The notes beneath the pieces are model-generated. The model was not told where the DNA came from, ran no database searches, and saw only the letters and a program-made list of their open reading frames with translations. From Siderastrea radians (Eukaryota > Cnidaria > Anthozoa > Scleractinia > Rhizangiidae), in NCBI GenBank assembly GCA_964017195.1, contig OZ024894.1:6465537-6529536 (forward strand): 64,000 nt of DNA, read 5' to 3'. Shown piece by piece: positions 11,244 to 24,240 of the stretch. Position numbers and translations under genes: made by a program. The stretch's first letter is position 1. Each line of letters opens with the position of its first letter.

Positions 11244-12200
11244 TTAAAGGTTATCTGTAGTGCCTAGTTGTCTCACACTTCCGAGCTGACAGCAAATGAT
11301 CTTTTTGAGAGCTTGTCTGTTGCGAGCAAGCCTCCAGCCAAATGTGAACGGATCCAGAGCGCATTTCATGAACATCAAGTTAAGGCAAACTCGCTGCACA
11401 ATAACGATGGCCTTGTATTTCTGGCATGGGCTACAATAAGATTCCAGGTGGTAAGCAATAGTTGACAGAATAGCCGGCACGGTAGAGAAGACAACAAAAA
11501 TAACCAAAACCCTGCGAAACTTGTTTTGAAGTTGCAAGAGTTTTCCGCCATGTTTGTTTGGTCCGGCTCGAAGATCCAATGACCTTTTTGTCTGGTTCTG
11601 AAAAGCTGTGTAGAGTAATACGTAAGAAACGATCAGAAGGATTGAGTTGAAGGTGGAATTCAAATGCAGATCGATTTTCAAAACAGTATCTATAGGAACA
11701 TTTACATGTAGCAAGATTGCAAAGGCTAGAGCAATCAGCGAGATGATGGCGATGCAGATTTTAGCGCGTTGCATCGTGACCCAAGATCTGTACTTTGTTG
11801 GTCGAAAAACCGCGATGAAGTTGTCGAAAGCCAATGCAAAAACCATTCCGAAGGAAATGTTAAGTGAAAGTAACGAAAACGAAGAGCCCACATTGGCGAT
11901 TTCGAGCGATTGTTTTCGACCGAAGAAGTCGTTGTATTCTACTGCTGCAAAAATCGGCGCTACGACCATTCCCGTTAAGACGTTTGCAGCTGACATTGTT
12001 AGTTAAAACAAGGATGAAGGGTTACGAAAAGATCGCAGCGGATCCACAATACCTGTTACGACCAGAAGACCATTACCTATCAATGTTACTGGAGATAAAA
12101 TCACTTTATACACTGCAAAAATAAGCAGTTCTGGGTTGGCAATAGAGCCTGAAGTGCCTTTCAAGCCCTCTCTAACATTGGTCAAGTTCGACGCATTCAT
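11244..12200 (-). pseudogene. class A GPCR, copy 2, one nonsense codon
   Basis: Full-length 957-bp counterpart of the intact receptor at 29497-30453, same strand, no indel. The single obvious lesion is a TAA at 12005-12003 in TM2, where the intact copy has CTA (Leu), so the frame splits into 12003-12200 (N-terminal) and 11244-11996. Everything downstream is well conserved: the DNF motif after TM3, the NQTKRSLDLRAGPNKHGG loop, DPFTF in TM7 and the ICCQ tail. Initiation at the TM2 methionine would give a truncated receptor lacking TM1. Most likely it is a very young pseudogene or a segregating null allele. An assembly error is possible. Confidence 0.85.
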
Positions 12201-13058
12201 GAAGTCGTTGTCAATATTTCATTGTCAAGTCTTGGCAAATCTTGAAAAATCAACGCTTGGAAAATTAAAATTGAAAAACGGACGGCATCACAGCAGAACA
12301 GCTTAATATACTATAGCTTTCACTTAAATAGTCACTCTCAAGATTTCACCCATGCAGAGACGCAAACGTTGTACCACACACAATTGGGAAGCTTCAAAGA
12401 GTCATGTTAACTCGGACGAAAACCAGGTTCGAGTGAAGAATGATCTTGTTAAATGGCCTTTCTTAATTCAACTTCCTTGCCTTAAGCAAATAAAGCTGAC
12501 ATGATAATATTCAACAATGATGCAACTCCCGTCGTTTAACCCGGAGTTTGTCAAAGATAATTTTGGAACTCGTTATTAAAAGTGCGTACTTGTCTTCCAC
12601 TGATCCACTAAATAACACCTGAAATATTGTGTTAAGCGGATGTTTTGTTCTGAAAGGAAATTAAAACAGATCATTTTAATGAAGGACAAGTTGCAGTTTT
12701 GAAACCCGACGAATTGCGCAGAAGGTATTTATCAAGAAATTAAAAAAGAGAAAATAAGTTTGCCTTCCGAGTACTTTGACAGCAGTTAGTGGACAAACAT
12801 AATACACAGAAGTTGATCGTCAAATCAACACATGTCAGCGCTTTCAGAGATGGAAGATAATCAGCTGCCAGAGACAATCCTCCCTTCGTCAATACGAGTG
12901 CACTTTGGTGCTTTGAGCGATAATTCTATTAAACCTCTGCCAATAGTTTGCATGAAAAACTGACATCAATTCACAAATAGCTACTTATGACCAACACAAA
13001 TCGCTCTTCAAGGGGAATTTCTCCTTAGTTAATTAAAAATAAAAATGAGGTGTTTTAA
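12201..13058. other. duplicated intergenic block 5' of GPCR copy 2
   Basis: Aligns with 1662-2506 and 30454-31300. It holds no gene. It ends at the TTAA (13055-13058) that is duplicated on the other side of the transposon at 17201-17204. Confidence 0.6.
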
Positions 13059-13370
13059 AGTGCTACTATGATCAAAAATATGAATTTGTTGTTCTCTCCA
13101 TATTTCGAAAATATAAGTACATATTACTCACCGTGCAAAGTTTTAAGTCGAAATTCGTACAGGAAGTCCAATTATTTTAACTGTAATTTTCGAATTCGGC
13201 TTGCCGCCATTACTCAATTCAAAAATGTCCGGGACGAGTTGGGCCGAGTTGGCCCAGAGAGGAAGTGACGTAGAAGTCTCAACGCAGCAAAACAAACGTG
13301 GCTACTTTCTTATGCATTCGGAGAGGTGTGAGCGTTCGCAAGATTCATTTCTTCGATTTTGAGCTGTAGT

Positions 13371-13670
13371 ATGCGTGGTCGGTGCTCTGTTGTTGAAGAT
13401 TACGGCAAAGAAAGCATCGATGAATAGGAAATTTCCCTTCACAGTTCACCGACGAGTGGGTACGTTTATTTTAAGCGGAAAAGCTTCGTTTGCATGCACC
13501 GGAAGGACTTCAATCCTGTTGGACACTGTTTGCTCTGTGCATTTTTACGGCTGAATGTTTTACTCAAGCATTTTATAAGAAAGGTACAAGGAAATATATA
13601 AAACCAGGATCAGTTCCAGCCATCAGAAAGAAAAACACCAGCAATCATATCTGAGCGGGATCGTCGAATG
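13371..13670 (+). pseudogene. degenerate THAP zinc-finger exon
   Basis: Starting at ATG 13371, the sequence gives an N-terminal Cys motif (RCSVV). After an in-frame TAG and indels it gives CSVHF, then TAECF and a basic stretch ending in KPGSVPAI, which matches the end of a THAP domain (final C-x2-H pair and the AVPxI-like box). At least one extra T after CSVHF shifts the frame. A donor-like GTGAGC follows at 13671. THAP domains bind DNA in transposases and their domesticated relatives. This copy cannot be translated as it stands. Confidence 0.65.
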
Positions 13671-13916
13671 GTGAGCGAATATTTATTTGCCGTTTGTGCT
13701 AAGATCACCTGTACGGTAAAATACACATTTCCTCACACACCTAAGAGATACTTCGCTCGGTTGTCTTGTGCATATACATGTATAAGTCCGAACAGATTTC
13801 GGCTTAACTGCATAATGTATGCCCCTTCACATGAACTATTTTCTGTGTCGCCGCCAAGCCAGCTCTGCGATACGCAGAAATTATTTTTATTCGCGGTAAG
13901 CAGAAAATAGGAAAAC

Positions 13917-14530
13917 ATTAAACAATTATTGGACGAGGTTGAGCAAAATATCGTGATTTGTCAGTGGCGAGCAGGTCAATTATTTGCCGATGCCGAAGGC
14001 AGAGGCAAATAATTGATCTGCGAGACACTGACAAATCACGATATTTTGCGAAATCGAGTTCAATAATTGTTTTATCATTCAACAAGACAATGTGTTTATG
14101 CATTTAACCAGCACGCTTGTTTCACAATTATTTATTCCTACACCAAGTGCGCGCTTTCATTTCGTTCAAAACTTTAACATTCTCACAAAAAAATACAAAA
14201 TTAGTAAATTCCGCTTTCGCCAATAATTAATTGCTTTAAAACGAATACATCAACTGATTTGCCAAAAATTACAACGTTCAAAAAGAAGATTCACACTTTT
14301 GTCTTCAAATTTTTTAGTCAAAAATTGCAGAAGTTCCGCACTTAAATGGCTTATTTGCCCGCGTTTGAGTTTGAGCTCTGAACAGGGGACTCAACTGCGC
14401 ACGAGCAGAATTATTCGCAGCAAAACAACTTCGCACCGTAATGCGCATGAGCAGGCCATTATCCGTAGGCAGTTATTTGCAGTGACGCAATGGTCTCTCG
14501 GCCGATTAAAACGCCGGATAAAATAACGTG
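13917..14530 (-). repeat. ~620-bp hairpin-ended repeat, copy a
   Basis: Minus-strand copy of the repeat that appears twice in plus orientation at 14896-15545 and 15546-16165. One end is itself a palindrome: about 75-bp arms centred on the 'tgccgatgccgaaggcaga' region near 13995, starting acaattattggacgagg. The other end carries 'cgttattttatccggcg'. No coding capacity is seen. Confidence 0.7.
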
Positions 14531-14895
14531 AACGATAAGAGAAATTAATTGAAGTATAAAAGAGTTATATTATTAGGAGCTGGCTACGCGGTACGCGGAG
14601 AGAGATAAATTGAAATGTACGAGGGATGTTAGGAGCTGGCTACACAGTAAAAAGAACAAGCAATACACGGTAAGGTTTGTTCTGGTCGATTAAGCTCGGT
14701 TGTTTATATTTTCGCGTTATATGTGGCCGAGTAATTCAAATAAATTTCGAGTAGTATTCTCGTTTATAGAACGAGGAATACACGGTGATGTTCTTTTATC
14801 CACTAGTTTTAATATAGGAACTTCAAATAATATTCTTTTCGCGGAAGTTTAAGTAGGGAACGTTTACAGTACGTGGAATACACGGTATTGTCATT

Positions 14896-15545
14896 CACGT
14901 TATTTTATCCGGCGTTTTAATTGGCCGAGAGACCCTTACGTCACTGCAAATAACTGCCTACGAATAACGTTCAAAAAAAAATTACAAACGCTCATGCGCA
15001 TTACGGTGTGCTCATGCGCATTACGGTGCGAAGTTGTTTTGCTGCGAATAATTCTGCTCGTGCGCAGTTGAGTCACCTGTTCAGAGCTCAAACTCAAACG
15101 CGGGCAAATAAGCCATTCAAGTGCGGAACTTCTGCGATTTTTGACTAAAAAAATTTGAAGAAAAAAGTGTGAATCTTCCTTTTGAACGTTGTAATTTTTG
15201 GCAAATCAGTTGATGTATTCGTTTTAAAGCAATTAGTTATTGGCGAAAGCGGAATTTACTAATTTTGTATTTTTTGTGCAGAATATTTAAGTTTTGAACG
15301 AAATGAAAGCGCGCACTTGGTGTAGGAATAAATAATTGTGAAACAAGCGTGCTGGTTAAATGCATAAACACATTGTCTTGTTGAATGATAAAACAGTTAT
15401 TAAACTCGATTTCGCAAAATATCGTGATTTGTCAGTGTCTCGCAGATCAATTATTTGCCTCTGCCTTCGGCATTGGCAAATAATTGATCTGCTCGCCACA
15501 GACAAATCACGATATTTTGCTCAACCTCGTCCAATAATTGTTTAT
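14896..15545 (+). repeat. ~620-bp hairpin-ended repeat, copy b
   Basis: Plus-orientation copy with a short local duplication of 'gctcatgcgcattacgg'. It ends in the same hairpin (15410-15535). Together with copy a it forms a large inverted repeat around a spacer of about 365 bp (14531-14895). Confidence 0.7.
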
Positions 15546-16165
15546 TATCATTCACGTTATTTTATCCGGCGTTTTAATTGGCCGAGAGACCATTACGTCA
15601 CTGCAAATAACTGCCTACGAATAATTGTCTGCTCATGCGCATTATGGTGCGAAGTTGTTTTGCTGTGAATAATTCTGCTCGTGCGCAGTTGAGTCACCTG
15701 TTCAGAGCTCAAACTCAAACGCGGGCAAGTAAGCCATTAAAGTGCGGAACTTCTGCGATTTTTGACTAAAAATTTTGAAGAAAAAAGTGTGAATCTTCCT
15801 TTTGAACATTGTACTTTTTGGCAAATCAGTTGATGTATTCGTTTTAAAGAATTAATTATTGGCGAAAGCGGAATTTACTAATTTTGTATTTTTTGTGCAG
15901 AATATTTAAGTTTTGAACGAAATGAAAGTGTGCACTTGGTGTAGGAATAAATAATTGTGAAACAAGCGTGCTGGTTAAATGCATAAACACATTGTCTTGT
16001 TGAATGATAAAACAATTATTAAACTCGATTTCGCAAAATATCGTGATTTGTCAGTGTCTCGCAGATCAATTATTTGCCTCTGCCTTCGGCATCGGCAAAT
16101 AATTGATCTGCTCGCCACAGACAAATCACGATATTTTGCTCAACCTCGTCCAATAATTGTTTATT
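15546..16165 (+). repeat. ~620-bp hairpin-ended repeat, copy c
   Basis: Directly adjacent tandem copy of copy b, nearly identical, beginning again with 'atcattcacgttatttta' and ending with the hairpin at 16030-16160. Open frames starting MHKHIVLLND in copies b and c fall in this non-coding repeat. Confidence 0.7.
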
Positions 16166-17200
16166 GGCGTACGGCGTAGCGAGCTCCCAAAGTCTTACAT
16201 ATTTAGCTATAATTTCTTGAGCCTTTCACTGCGTTCTGGGTAGCCACTTCTCTCAGTAACGCTTTCGATGTGACGGCGTATTCCACAGTTTATACCGAGA
16301 CTTCTGATGATAAATCAGAGTTTATCTCTATTAATTTGCATTTGCTTGTTTACTAGGTAGTAAGGTTACCGTGTTCGCACAATTACACGGGCGATTCGCG
16401 ACAACACTTCGTTTACGTGAATTTATTTGCCTCGACCTTTTGTCTCACCTATAAAATTCTGAATGTATGTTAGGCTCGGGGCTCTCTATATTTATACAAA
16501 AAACTTTCATGTAGCGTTATGTGGGCTTTACTTTTAGAAGGGAGAGCTTATTATTATAGGATTTATTATTTATTTATTAACTACAATTTAGGATACTGCA
16601 ACAAATCTGTGAACAAAACAACAACAAACTCAACCCGTATCGGCAAGAAAAAAAGCAGTAGTAAGAAACAGCTGACGGACTCCAACTCGACAGACATGCG
16701 AAACAGTTAAATTTGTTGTATTATCGGAAGGATTTCAGCGTTTGTGATTTGGGATAATTGGGATGTTTGTTCGGCTTTTTGATCCATTCTTGCGTTGTTT
16801 TGAGACGGAGCGAGATGCTCGAAACTGTCATCGTATGGCACGACTTCTGCGAGTTCGCCGACTTCGCCAAAAACAAAAAAACACATCCATATAATGCAAT
16901 GTTTGGCTCTCTATTTTCGCTTCTTCATTATACTCTTCGTGGCGATGGTTGAGACTTCTACGTCACGAGCAAAATTCACGTGGTTAGAGATCAGACCGCT
17001 TCCATGAAATTCGCGGGCTTCTCTTTTGCGAACTGAGTAATGGCGGACGGGTTTAACGCGGTTTTCGGACATATATTCCTGGGCCGTGTAAGCATATATC
17101 GATCTAATTTATCGCGATTCATATAATATGGCATCTATTGAACAGTTTGAAGTTTAAGAAAGTTCAAAACAAAACAAGAAATTTTCATCGTAGTAGCACT
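16166..17200. other. right part of the THAP transposon
   Basis: No intact reading frame. The last 250 bp contain the subterminal sequences shared in inverted form with 13180-13290. Confidence 0.5.
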
Positions 17201-17875
17201 TTAAAGTACGTGAAGCCAAGAGCTATATCTTTTGGGACTTAGGTGGTATTTGATTCAAAGTAAAGTAGTCCTGAGGAATTGCATGAAACAACGGAAACTC
17301 CTCGCTAAGTCAGCAAATGACAAAACCATTGATTAAGAGCTCGAGGAATCTTCTATGTACGAGTAAACAAAGCGATAAATGGACAATGTAAATCTATACT
17401 CCTTCAACCGGAGTCGACTGGCCCTGATACAAGAAATACGTTTCGTACAAATTTGGAAATTGTTGCAGAAAGCTGAAACCGGTCCAACTTTTTGTGCACT
17501 GACTTAAAAACAAAACTCCAGTTGCAGTAGGGGATGTTACAAATAAAATGCGTGCGGGCTACGTGCAACATTTTTTACGGTACTCGTTACACGAAAATTT
17601 ATTACTTTCAACAAGGTTTACAAGAAGCCAATCTCAACTGAGTGTTTGTCCACAGCTTGGTTGGCCCAAGAGATGGGCGTCAGTTATTCCTCTAGTTCTC
17701 CGTCTGAGCAAACTACACAACGGATAAACAGATTTTTTGCACGTGCGTTTAGCCAGTAAAACAGTTGGTTTTACCTTACTGACATGGTTTGTTTATTTAT
17801 TTCCTAAATCGTTTCTTTGTTTGTTTGTCGGCGAATTAAACCTGAAAACGTTCTTACGATGTTCTTACGAAGAAT
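17201..17875. other. duplicated intergenic block after the transposon
   Basis: Continues the unit-2 sequence interrupted at 13058 and aligns with 2507-3190 of unit 1. It begins with the duplicated TTAA (17201-17204). No gene is seen. Confidence 0.6.
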
Positions 17876-18068
17876 TATAACAAAATTGGCAACAATTCAA
17901 AAATGTCCTCACCAGGTCTCACCCTGAAAAACTCTCCACATAAGGAAGATTGACTGATATTCAGTTTATCTCAAGCGTGTCGACAAAAAAAATTGAGTTC
18001 CCAACGGGAATCGAACCCATGACCTCCCGTACACCGGTCGGGCGCTCTAACCACTGAGCGGGTATTGT
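17876..18068 (-). mobile_element. tRNA-derived SINE, unit 2
   Basis: Near-identical counterpart of 3190-3380. Head near 18001-18062 with B box GGTTCGATTCC and an A-box-like GCTCAGTGGTTAGAGC on the minus strand. It abuts the minisatellite on its upstream side. Confidence 0.75.
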
Positions 18069-20345
18069 GTACTAAAGACATCTCTCCGTCGATATATCGG
18101 CCGACATGTCGGTCGACACTCGACCAATATATCGATTGACACTCGATCGATATCTCGACCGACCCTCGACCGATATGTTGATCGACACTCGGCCGATATG
18201 TTGGTCGATATCGGTGGCCTCTCGACCAACGTGCATGTCGGTGGATACTCGATCGCTAAGCCAACGACGCTCGACCGACACTCAGCCGATACCCTACTGA
18301 CACTCAGCCGATACTCTACGGACACTTGGTCGGCTCTCAGCGCTCTTTTCTCTACTCAAACTGCTCTCGTTTGCGTTGCCCACCACAACGGCCGACATAT
18401 GCCTTTAGTAAACATGATCATGTTTACTTTAGACACCTGACACTCGGCCAAAATCTCGGTTGAGTATTGATCGACACTACCGGCCAACTCTCCGCCGATA
18501 TCTCTTTCGAGTATTGACCGACACTATCGGCCGACACTCGGCCGATACTCGACCGACATCCCGGCCGACACTTATCGGCCGAGTATTGACCGACACTATC
18601 GGCCGATACTCAACCGAGATCTCGGCCGACACTATCGGCCGACACTCAGTCGAAATCTCGGTATTGACCGACACTATCGGCCGACACTCGGCCGATATCT
18701 CGATCGAGTATTGACCGCCACTATCGGCCTATACTCGACCGACATCTCGGCCGACACTATCGGCCGACACTCGGTCGAAATCTCGGTCAAATATTGACGA
18801 CACTATCAGCCGATACTCCACCAACATCTCGGCCGACACTATCGGCCGACACTCGGCCGAAATCTCGGCAGAGTATCGACCGACACTATCGGCTGATACT
18901 CGAGTGTCGCCCCGAGTGTCGGCCGATAGTGTCGGCCGAGATACCCGAGTGTCGGCCGATAGTGTCGGCCGAGTGTCGGCCGAAAGTGTCGGTCAATACT
19001 CGACCGAGATGTTGGACGAGTGTCGGCCGATAGTGTCGGTCAATACCCGACACTATCGGCCGACACTATCGGCCGACACTCGGTCGAAATCTCAGTATTG
19101 ACCGACACTATCGGCCGACACTCGGCCGATAACTCCGATGATACTCCACCGACATCTCGGCCGACACTTGGCCAATAACTCAGCCGATACTCAACCGACA
19201 TCTCGGCCGACACTCGGCCGAAATCTCGGTCGAATATTGACGACACTATCGGCCGATACTCGAGCAACATCTCGGCCGACACTCGGCCGAAATCTCGGCA
19301 GAGTATTGACCAACACTATCGGCCGATACTCGAGTGTCGGCCCGAGTGTCGTCCTACGACACTATCGGGGGAGCCCCGGGCGATATCTCGGCCAATACTT
19401 GACCGACTTCTCGGCCGACACTCCGCCGAAATCTTGATCAAGTATTAAACGACACTATCGGCCGACACTCCGTCGAAATTTCGGTATTGACATACACTAT
19501 CAGCCGACACTCGGCCGATAACTCCGATGATACTCCACCGACATCTCGGCCGACACTTGGCCAATAACTCGGCCGATACTCAACCGACATTCGGCCGACA
19601 CTCGGCCGAAATCTCGGTCGAATATTGACGACACTATCGGCCGATACTCGAGCAACATCTCGGCCGACACTCGGCCGAAATCTCGGCAGAGTATTGACCA
19701 ACACTATCGGCCGATACCCGAGTGTCGGCCCGAGTGTCGTCCTATGACACTATCAGGGGAGCCCCGGACGATATCTCGGCCAATACTTGACCGACTTCTC
19801 GGCCGACACTCCGCCGAAATCTTGATCAAGTATTAAACGACACTATCGGCCGACACTCCGTCGAAATTTCGGTATTGACAGACGCTATCGGCCGAAATCT
19901 CGGTCGAGTATTGACCGACACTTTCGTCTGACACTTGGCCGATACTCGACCGACATCTCGGCCGACACTATCGGCCGACACTCAGTCGAAATCTTGGTCG
20001 AGTATTGACCAACAGTATCGGCCGATACTTGACCGACATCTCGGCCGACACTATCGGCCGACACTCGGTCGAGTATTGACCGACACTTTCGGCCGACACT
20101 CGGCCGCTATCTTGGCCGATACTCTACCAACATCTCGGCTGACACTCGGGCGAGATATCGATCGACACTTGGTCGAGCGTTGGTTGATATCCTGTTCTTC
20201 AAGTTGGCAAACCGTCAGTCGCCACTATCGGTCGATACTTGGTTGGTATGTCGGTCTACACTCGGCCGACACCTCGACTGTTACGTTACAATGAACTGTT
20301 GGCGGCATATCGGTCGACTGTCTGTGGTATATCGGTTGACATTTG
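18069..20345. repeat. TCGGCCGA palindromic minisatellite, locus 2
   Basis: The longest of the three arrays (about 2.28 kb). The first 260 bp are almost identical to locus 1. The conserved non-repetitive island sits at about 18333-18437. The distal half contains a larger duplicated block (about 19110-19440 against 19500-19860, including the 'gagccccgggcgatatc' / 'gagccccggacgatatc' landmarks), showing segmental amplification within the array. Open frames on both strands are repeat artefacts. Confidence 0.9.
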
Positions 20346-21108
20346 GTGGTATATTGTATATATTGTCACCCAAAATTTCTCACGTAAGTAAACAGTCAAT
20401 CAATTTTTAGGTCCCAATAGTGTATTTTTTTCCAACCTTTTAGGACAAAGGGAGGGGTGGCTTGTATGGGGTAAATTAATTGTTCGTGAAAATGTATAGT
20501 CATTCGTCTTTGATAAGGGAGTGTTCATTATTTATCCTTTGGGGGGGCCGGCTGATTCATGGGGGGAGGGCAGAAAAGTTTGAGGTGCTTCCTCAGGGGG
20601 GTCATTAGAGTTTCAAGATAGTTAGTGGGGGGTGATGAAAGTTTTCTCATGTCACGTGGACACAATTGCTATTACGGCTATTTTACCTGAATATATATAA
20701 TAATAACAACATCAATAATAATAATAATTTTAATAATAACAACAAGAATGATAATAATAATTTTAATAATAATAATAATGTATTTTACAATACTTGAGCA
20801 TTTGAAGGCTGGAATCAAAGGTGAATAACTACTCTACCCAGACACACTGTCACATGGATGTGCCTATGAGCTGAAGGAACACTAACTTGACTGTCTCAAA
20901 AGTTTGAGCTTTACAGATTTCATTTTCCTTGGAGGTTGAAGCCTGCTGTTTATGGCTGAGTAAATCTGCAAACTTGTGTACTCAATACTAGCAAACTAGC
21001 AAACAAACTAACCAGCTTTGTAAACAAATACACAAAGAAACAAACAAATCTTTACATAAGCGTGACTAAAGGAACAGTTAATTAAACTAAAGCAGTGAAT
21101 TCCTGTCA

Positions 21109-23630
21109 TTATAACATTTAGGGCAAAATTACTGATTGCTGATTGGTTGAGACAGAGGGCATTTTTTCTTAATTTTCTTTCCAACGAGGGCAAAATTACT
21201 GACTCCTGATTGGCCAAGCGCCAAAAATACTCGCATTTGATTGGCTGAGCGCGAGAGCGCGCCATTTCCATTTTGTAAGCGTCTTGAAACGAAAAGCAGA
21301 TTTTGAATTGGATTTTGAGTTGTTCAACACAAGAATATCGTTTCAGAGTTTAAATCTAACCGAGTTGGTTGGCAAAAATGGTTGGAAATCAGGTGATAGC
21401 TCGAAGAGAAATTCCAGAAGGTGAACCTGAATGTTTTACGAGAAACAGCAAATTGTTATTTGTTTTAAGGGCCCATTAAAGTATCTCGTTGCTATGATAC
21501 GCGGTTGCCATGCACGTGCAATTTTACTTCCGGTCGTCCGCAAATTTTTCGCGCGCTTTCTGGCCTCCCGGCGCCGGCCCGTCGCCGGTTCAAGCCGCCG
21601 ATAATTTTTTTATTTCGTTGCGACAAACACAAAAGAAGCTTTTTTGTTTACTTTTTAAATTGATTTTAATTTTCTGCTTTACGTTTACAACATGTGAGTT
21701 GTGCCTTTATTTCTTAAACTGGGTGTTTCAGTTGAAAATGAGCTCGAAGCTATCCACGTACGCACGTAAACAGAAAGCGCAGCGATGGCTGCAAGTCGAT
21801 GGGGAAATGCAGATCGCGAAAAGCCGACATTCAAAGATTTTCAGTGTCAGGTCGGGGATAGAAATGTCAGTGATGCGGAGGCAAACCGAAATAAGTACTG
21901 TGCCATCATCCCGAACCCATAAGGAAATTCCTGTGTTCGCGGCCGTAACTTCGACTGCTCCCAAACTACCTGACGTCGCTTGCTAGAAAACTGTAATCGA
22001 TGTGCGAACCCGTGAACTGTCCTTCCGAACCTGAGCAACTCCAGTGTTTAGACAGCTCTTCAAGAAACGAAGCTCTCGAGGCCACTGACTTGCAGCCACT
22101 GTCGCAAGACAGCGTGGAGCAGCATACAGCAAGAAAGGAAGCTTGTAAATTGTCCTTGAAAGCAGCTCTATCGCGCGAATTTCATGCCCACATTGACAAT
22201 GCTATTATTAAAGCACACGATAGAATACCTGACAAATAATGGTGAGCTCGATACATCTGATGGGCAACGTCTGCTAACAACATCACTTGAGAAATTAGCA
22301 AAAAGTAATTTAAGCGATCTAAAAGACTGTGACTGTAGAAAGGACTGAGAAATACGAATTTTGTTCGGTAAAACAAAACAGTTGAAGAGTTTGAGTTCGA
22401 GTGCAGTCGATGTGGACAGAAATTCAGCTTGAAGAGTGATACCTCTGTCGTGAAAGCCACAACTCGTCCAAGGTCTGCAATACGTAACGTAATCGTTGCT
22501 CTTCCACTCCTTGTCAGTGGGCAGTATTTCAAAGATTATCAATATTCTCTGGACTCTAAGTCTGGACCAAGTCAATTCGACTCGGTGGATCCACATTGAT
22601 GAATGGCTTGCGCCGTTTTACGGCGTAAAACAGATCGCCGACTGGAGCGTGAAAGAAGCGAGAACTGAAGCAATCTAACGGAAAAACCAATCATCATTAC
22701 ACATCCAGTTCGACGGCTTTTATCTGACTCGCGGCCATTATTCCAACAACAGCACAGCTCAGCTCAGCTACCGTCCACGATGCCAAGAATGGGAAAATTA
22801 TCGCCTTAGCGACCTAGCCATTTAACGCTTAGGCACCTGGCCATTGAAAAAAGTAGCGTCACTTCCGGTGCCGCGAAAAATGTACTTTTCTCGTCGAGAA
22901 GTAAACGTAGCTGCTGCATTTTAAAAGAATTCAAAAAAACACCTTTTTTTCTCGAAATTTAAGCATCCTTTTTGCGAAAAAACAGAAAACAAAAAATTAT
23001 ACCCAAAAGAGTGGTCAAAGAAGCACATTTTTCATTCTTATTTGTTTATTTTTCTTCGTAAACCAAAACGCATGCTTAAATTTCCTCAAGACGGCTTATG
23101 AAATGGTACGGTACAAGAAATTATGGACAAAAAGGTAAGTCTTGAAGTAAAAACGCATTTTTCTGTTTCTGATCACGTGACATGGGGCGTGGTCCGATGA
23201 CGTCATAAACTGAACCATACTTGCCCTCAATGAATGTTGTCCAAATTTGGTCCAATGAAAGCATACATGTGTTGAGTTACAGCAAACTCATTTTCCCTAG
23301 CAACGGCCTAAAAAGATACTGTAATGGGCCCTTAAAACTACCGAAAACCTTGGTTAATTGAGCGAGCGAGAGGTCGCTTCGCAACTCAGGTAAATAAATT
23401 AAGTCTTACTTCGTTTGAGTTTTGAGTGTGAGTTTGTCAATAAACTAGAACTGTAATTATCTCAAAAGATGAACATATGCATAAAAGACAGTTTTCTTTT
23501 TGTTCTGGACGCTGAGTAGCAGTTTAATAAACTGCTTGTGTGGAGAATTGTTTATTCTGAGGGCCGGCTGCGGATTGTGTTTTGATGTGCATAGAAAGTT
23601 TTCAGAAAATTTTGCCCTCTATGTTATAAA
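21109..23630. mobile_element. nested MITE-like element (second level)
   Basis: Inverted ends 'ttataacat..agggcaaaatt' at 21109-21130 and near 23606-23630. The inner GGGCAAAATT motif is repeated near 21190. The element is split by the TTAA element at 21469-23331. Its target duplication is not clear. Confidence 0.5.
21469..23331 (+). mobile_element. TTAA transposon with GGGCCCATTA ends (third level)
   Basis: Starts GGGCCCATTAAAGTATCT and ends with the inverted AGATACTGTAATGGGCCC, with TTAA on both sides (21465-21468 and 23332-23335). It is 1,863 bp long. Degenerate open stretches lie at about 21730-22240 but no known transposase motif is seen. The TTAA target suggests a piggyBac- or Kolobok-mobilised non-autonomous element. 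Confidence 0.75.
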
Positions 23631-23632
23631 CA

Positions 23633-23795
23633 AGTAATCGCATTGAGTCCTCGTAGAATTAAGGATAAATTTTCACTTGTATTTTCAAAGTTTTCATAAA
23701 TTGCCCTCGTCGCAATTTTGCGAAAACTTTGAAAATACGCGTGAAAATTTATCCTTAATTCTACCTGGCCTCATGCGATTACATATACGTACTGA
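23633..23795. repeat. perfect-type hairpin
   Basis: A block of about 70 bp (gtaatcgcat..aaggataaattttcac..) is followed by its inverted copy around the centre near 23705. It lies immediately outside the second-level element and looks like a small palindromic MITE. Confidence 0.6.
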
Positions 23796-24196
23796 ATGGG
23801 TCAAGCATTTATTCAAAGCATAGTTCTATCAAAGAGACTTTCTTTAATATCAATGGCAAACCAAATATGTTGGTGGAGTTCAATTTTTTCCCAATTCCAA
23901 TTTCTTTTAATCATTATGTCACTGGAAAACATATTTGGATTGACCTTGAGAAGGTGTTCCTTCAGCTCATAGGCACAACAACAACAACAAGCTTTATTAC
24001 CAAATAGAAAAAAAAAGAGTTAAACTTCACAATATAATATATTAATACAAAAAAGAGGTAATGTTTACTCAGGATAACTATAAAGCTAATCGAGCTGAGT
24101 AAAACTAAGTAATGTTTAAGTACAGGAGGTAGGTTGGCACTAAAGCTTTGTGAAAGCAATTAATTGAGTCAATAAAAAAGAGACGAAAAGAAGAAA

Positions 24197-24240
24197 TAAA
24201 TAAATAAATAAATAAATAAAGAAAGAAAAATAAATAAAAT
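24197..24240. repeat. AAAT/AAAG-type microsatellite
   Basis: Tandem 'aaat' units, slightly degenerate, within the large transposon. Confidence 0.8.

Larger units (their letters stand above)
13059..17200 (+). mobile_element. THAP-carrying TTAA transposon (Kolobok-like), degenerate
   Basis: Both ends are defined by comparison with the empty sites in units 1 and 3. The element starts AGTGCTACTATGATCA and ends with the inverted AGTGCTACTACGATG, and TTAA is duplicated on each side (13055-13058 and 17201-17204). Subterminal inverted similarity extends for about 300 bp, including gccattactca and gtgacgtagaagtctcaac. A degenerate THAP-domain exon lies at 13371-13670. A TTAA target plus a THAP domain are features of the Kolobok superfamily; piggyBac also uses TTAA but lacks THAP. 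No intact transposase remains, and the interior has been filled by three copies of another repeat. Confidence 0.75.

Noticed and set aside
15360..15668. MHKHIVLLND open frames (also 13918-14103 and 15979-16179)
   Set aside because: They lie within copies of a non-coding hairpin-ended repeat and overlap its palindrome.
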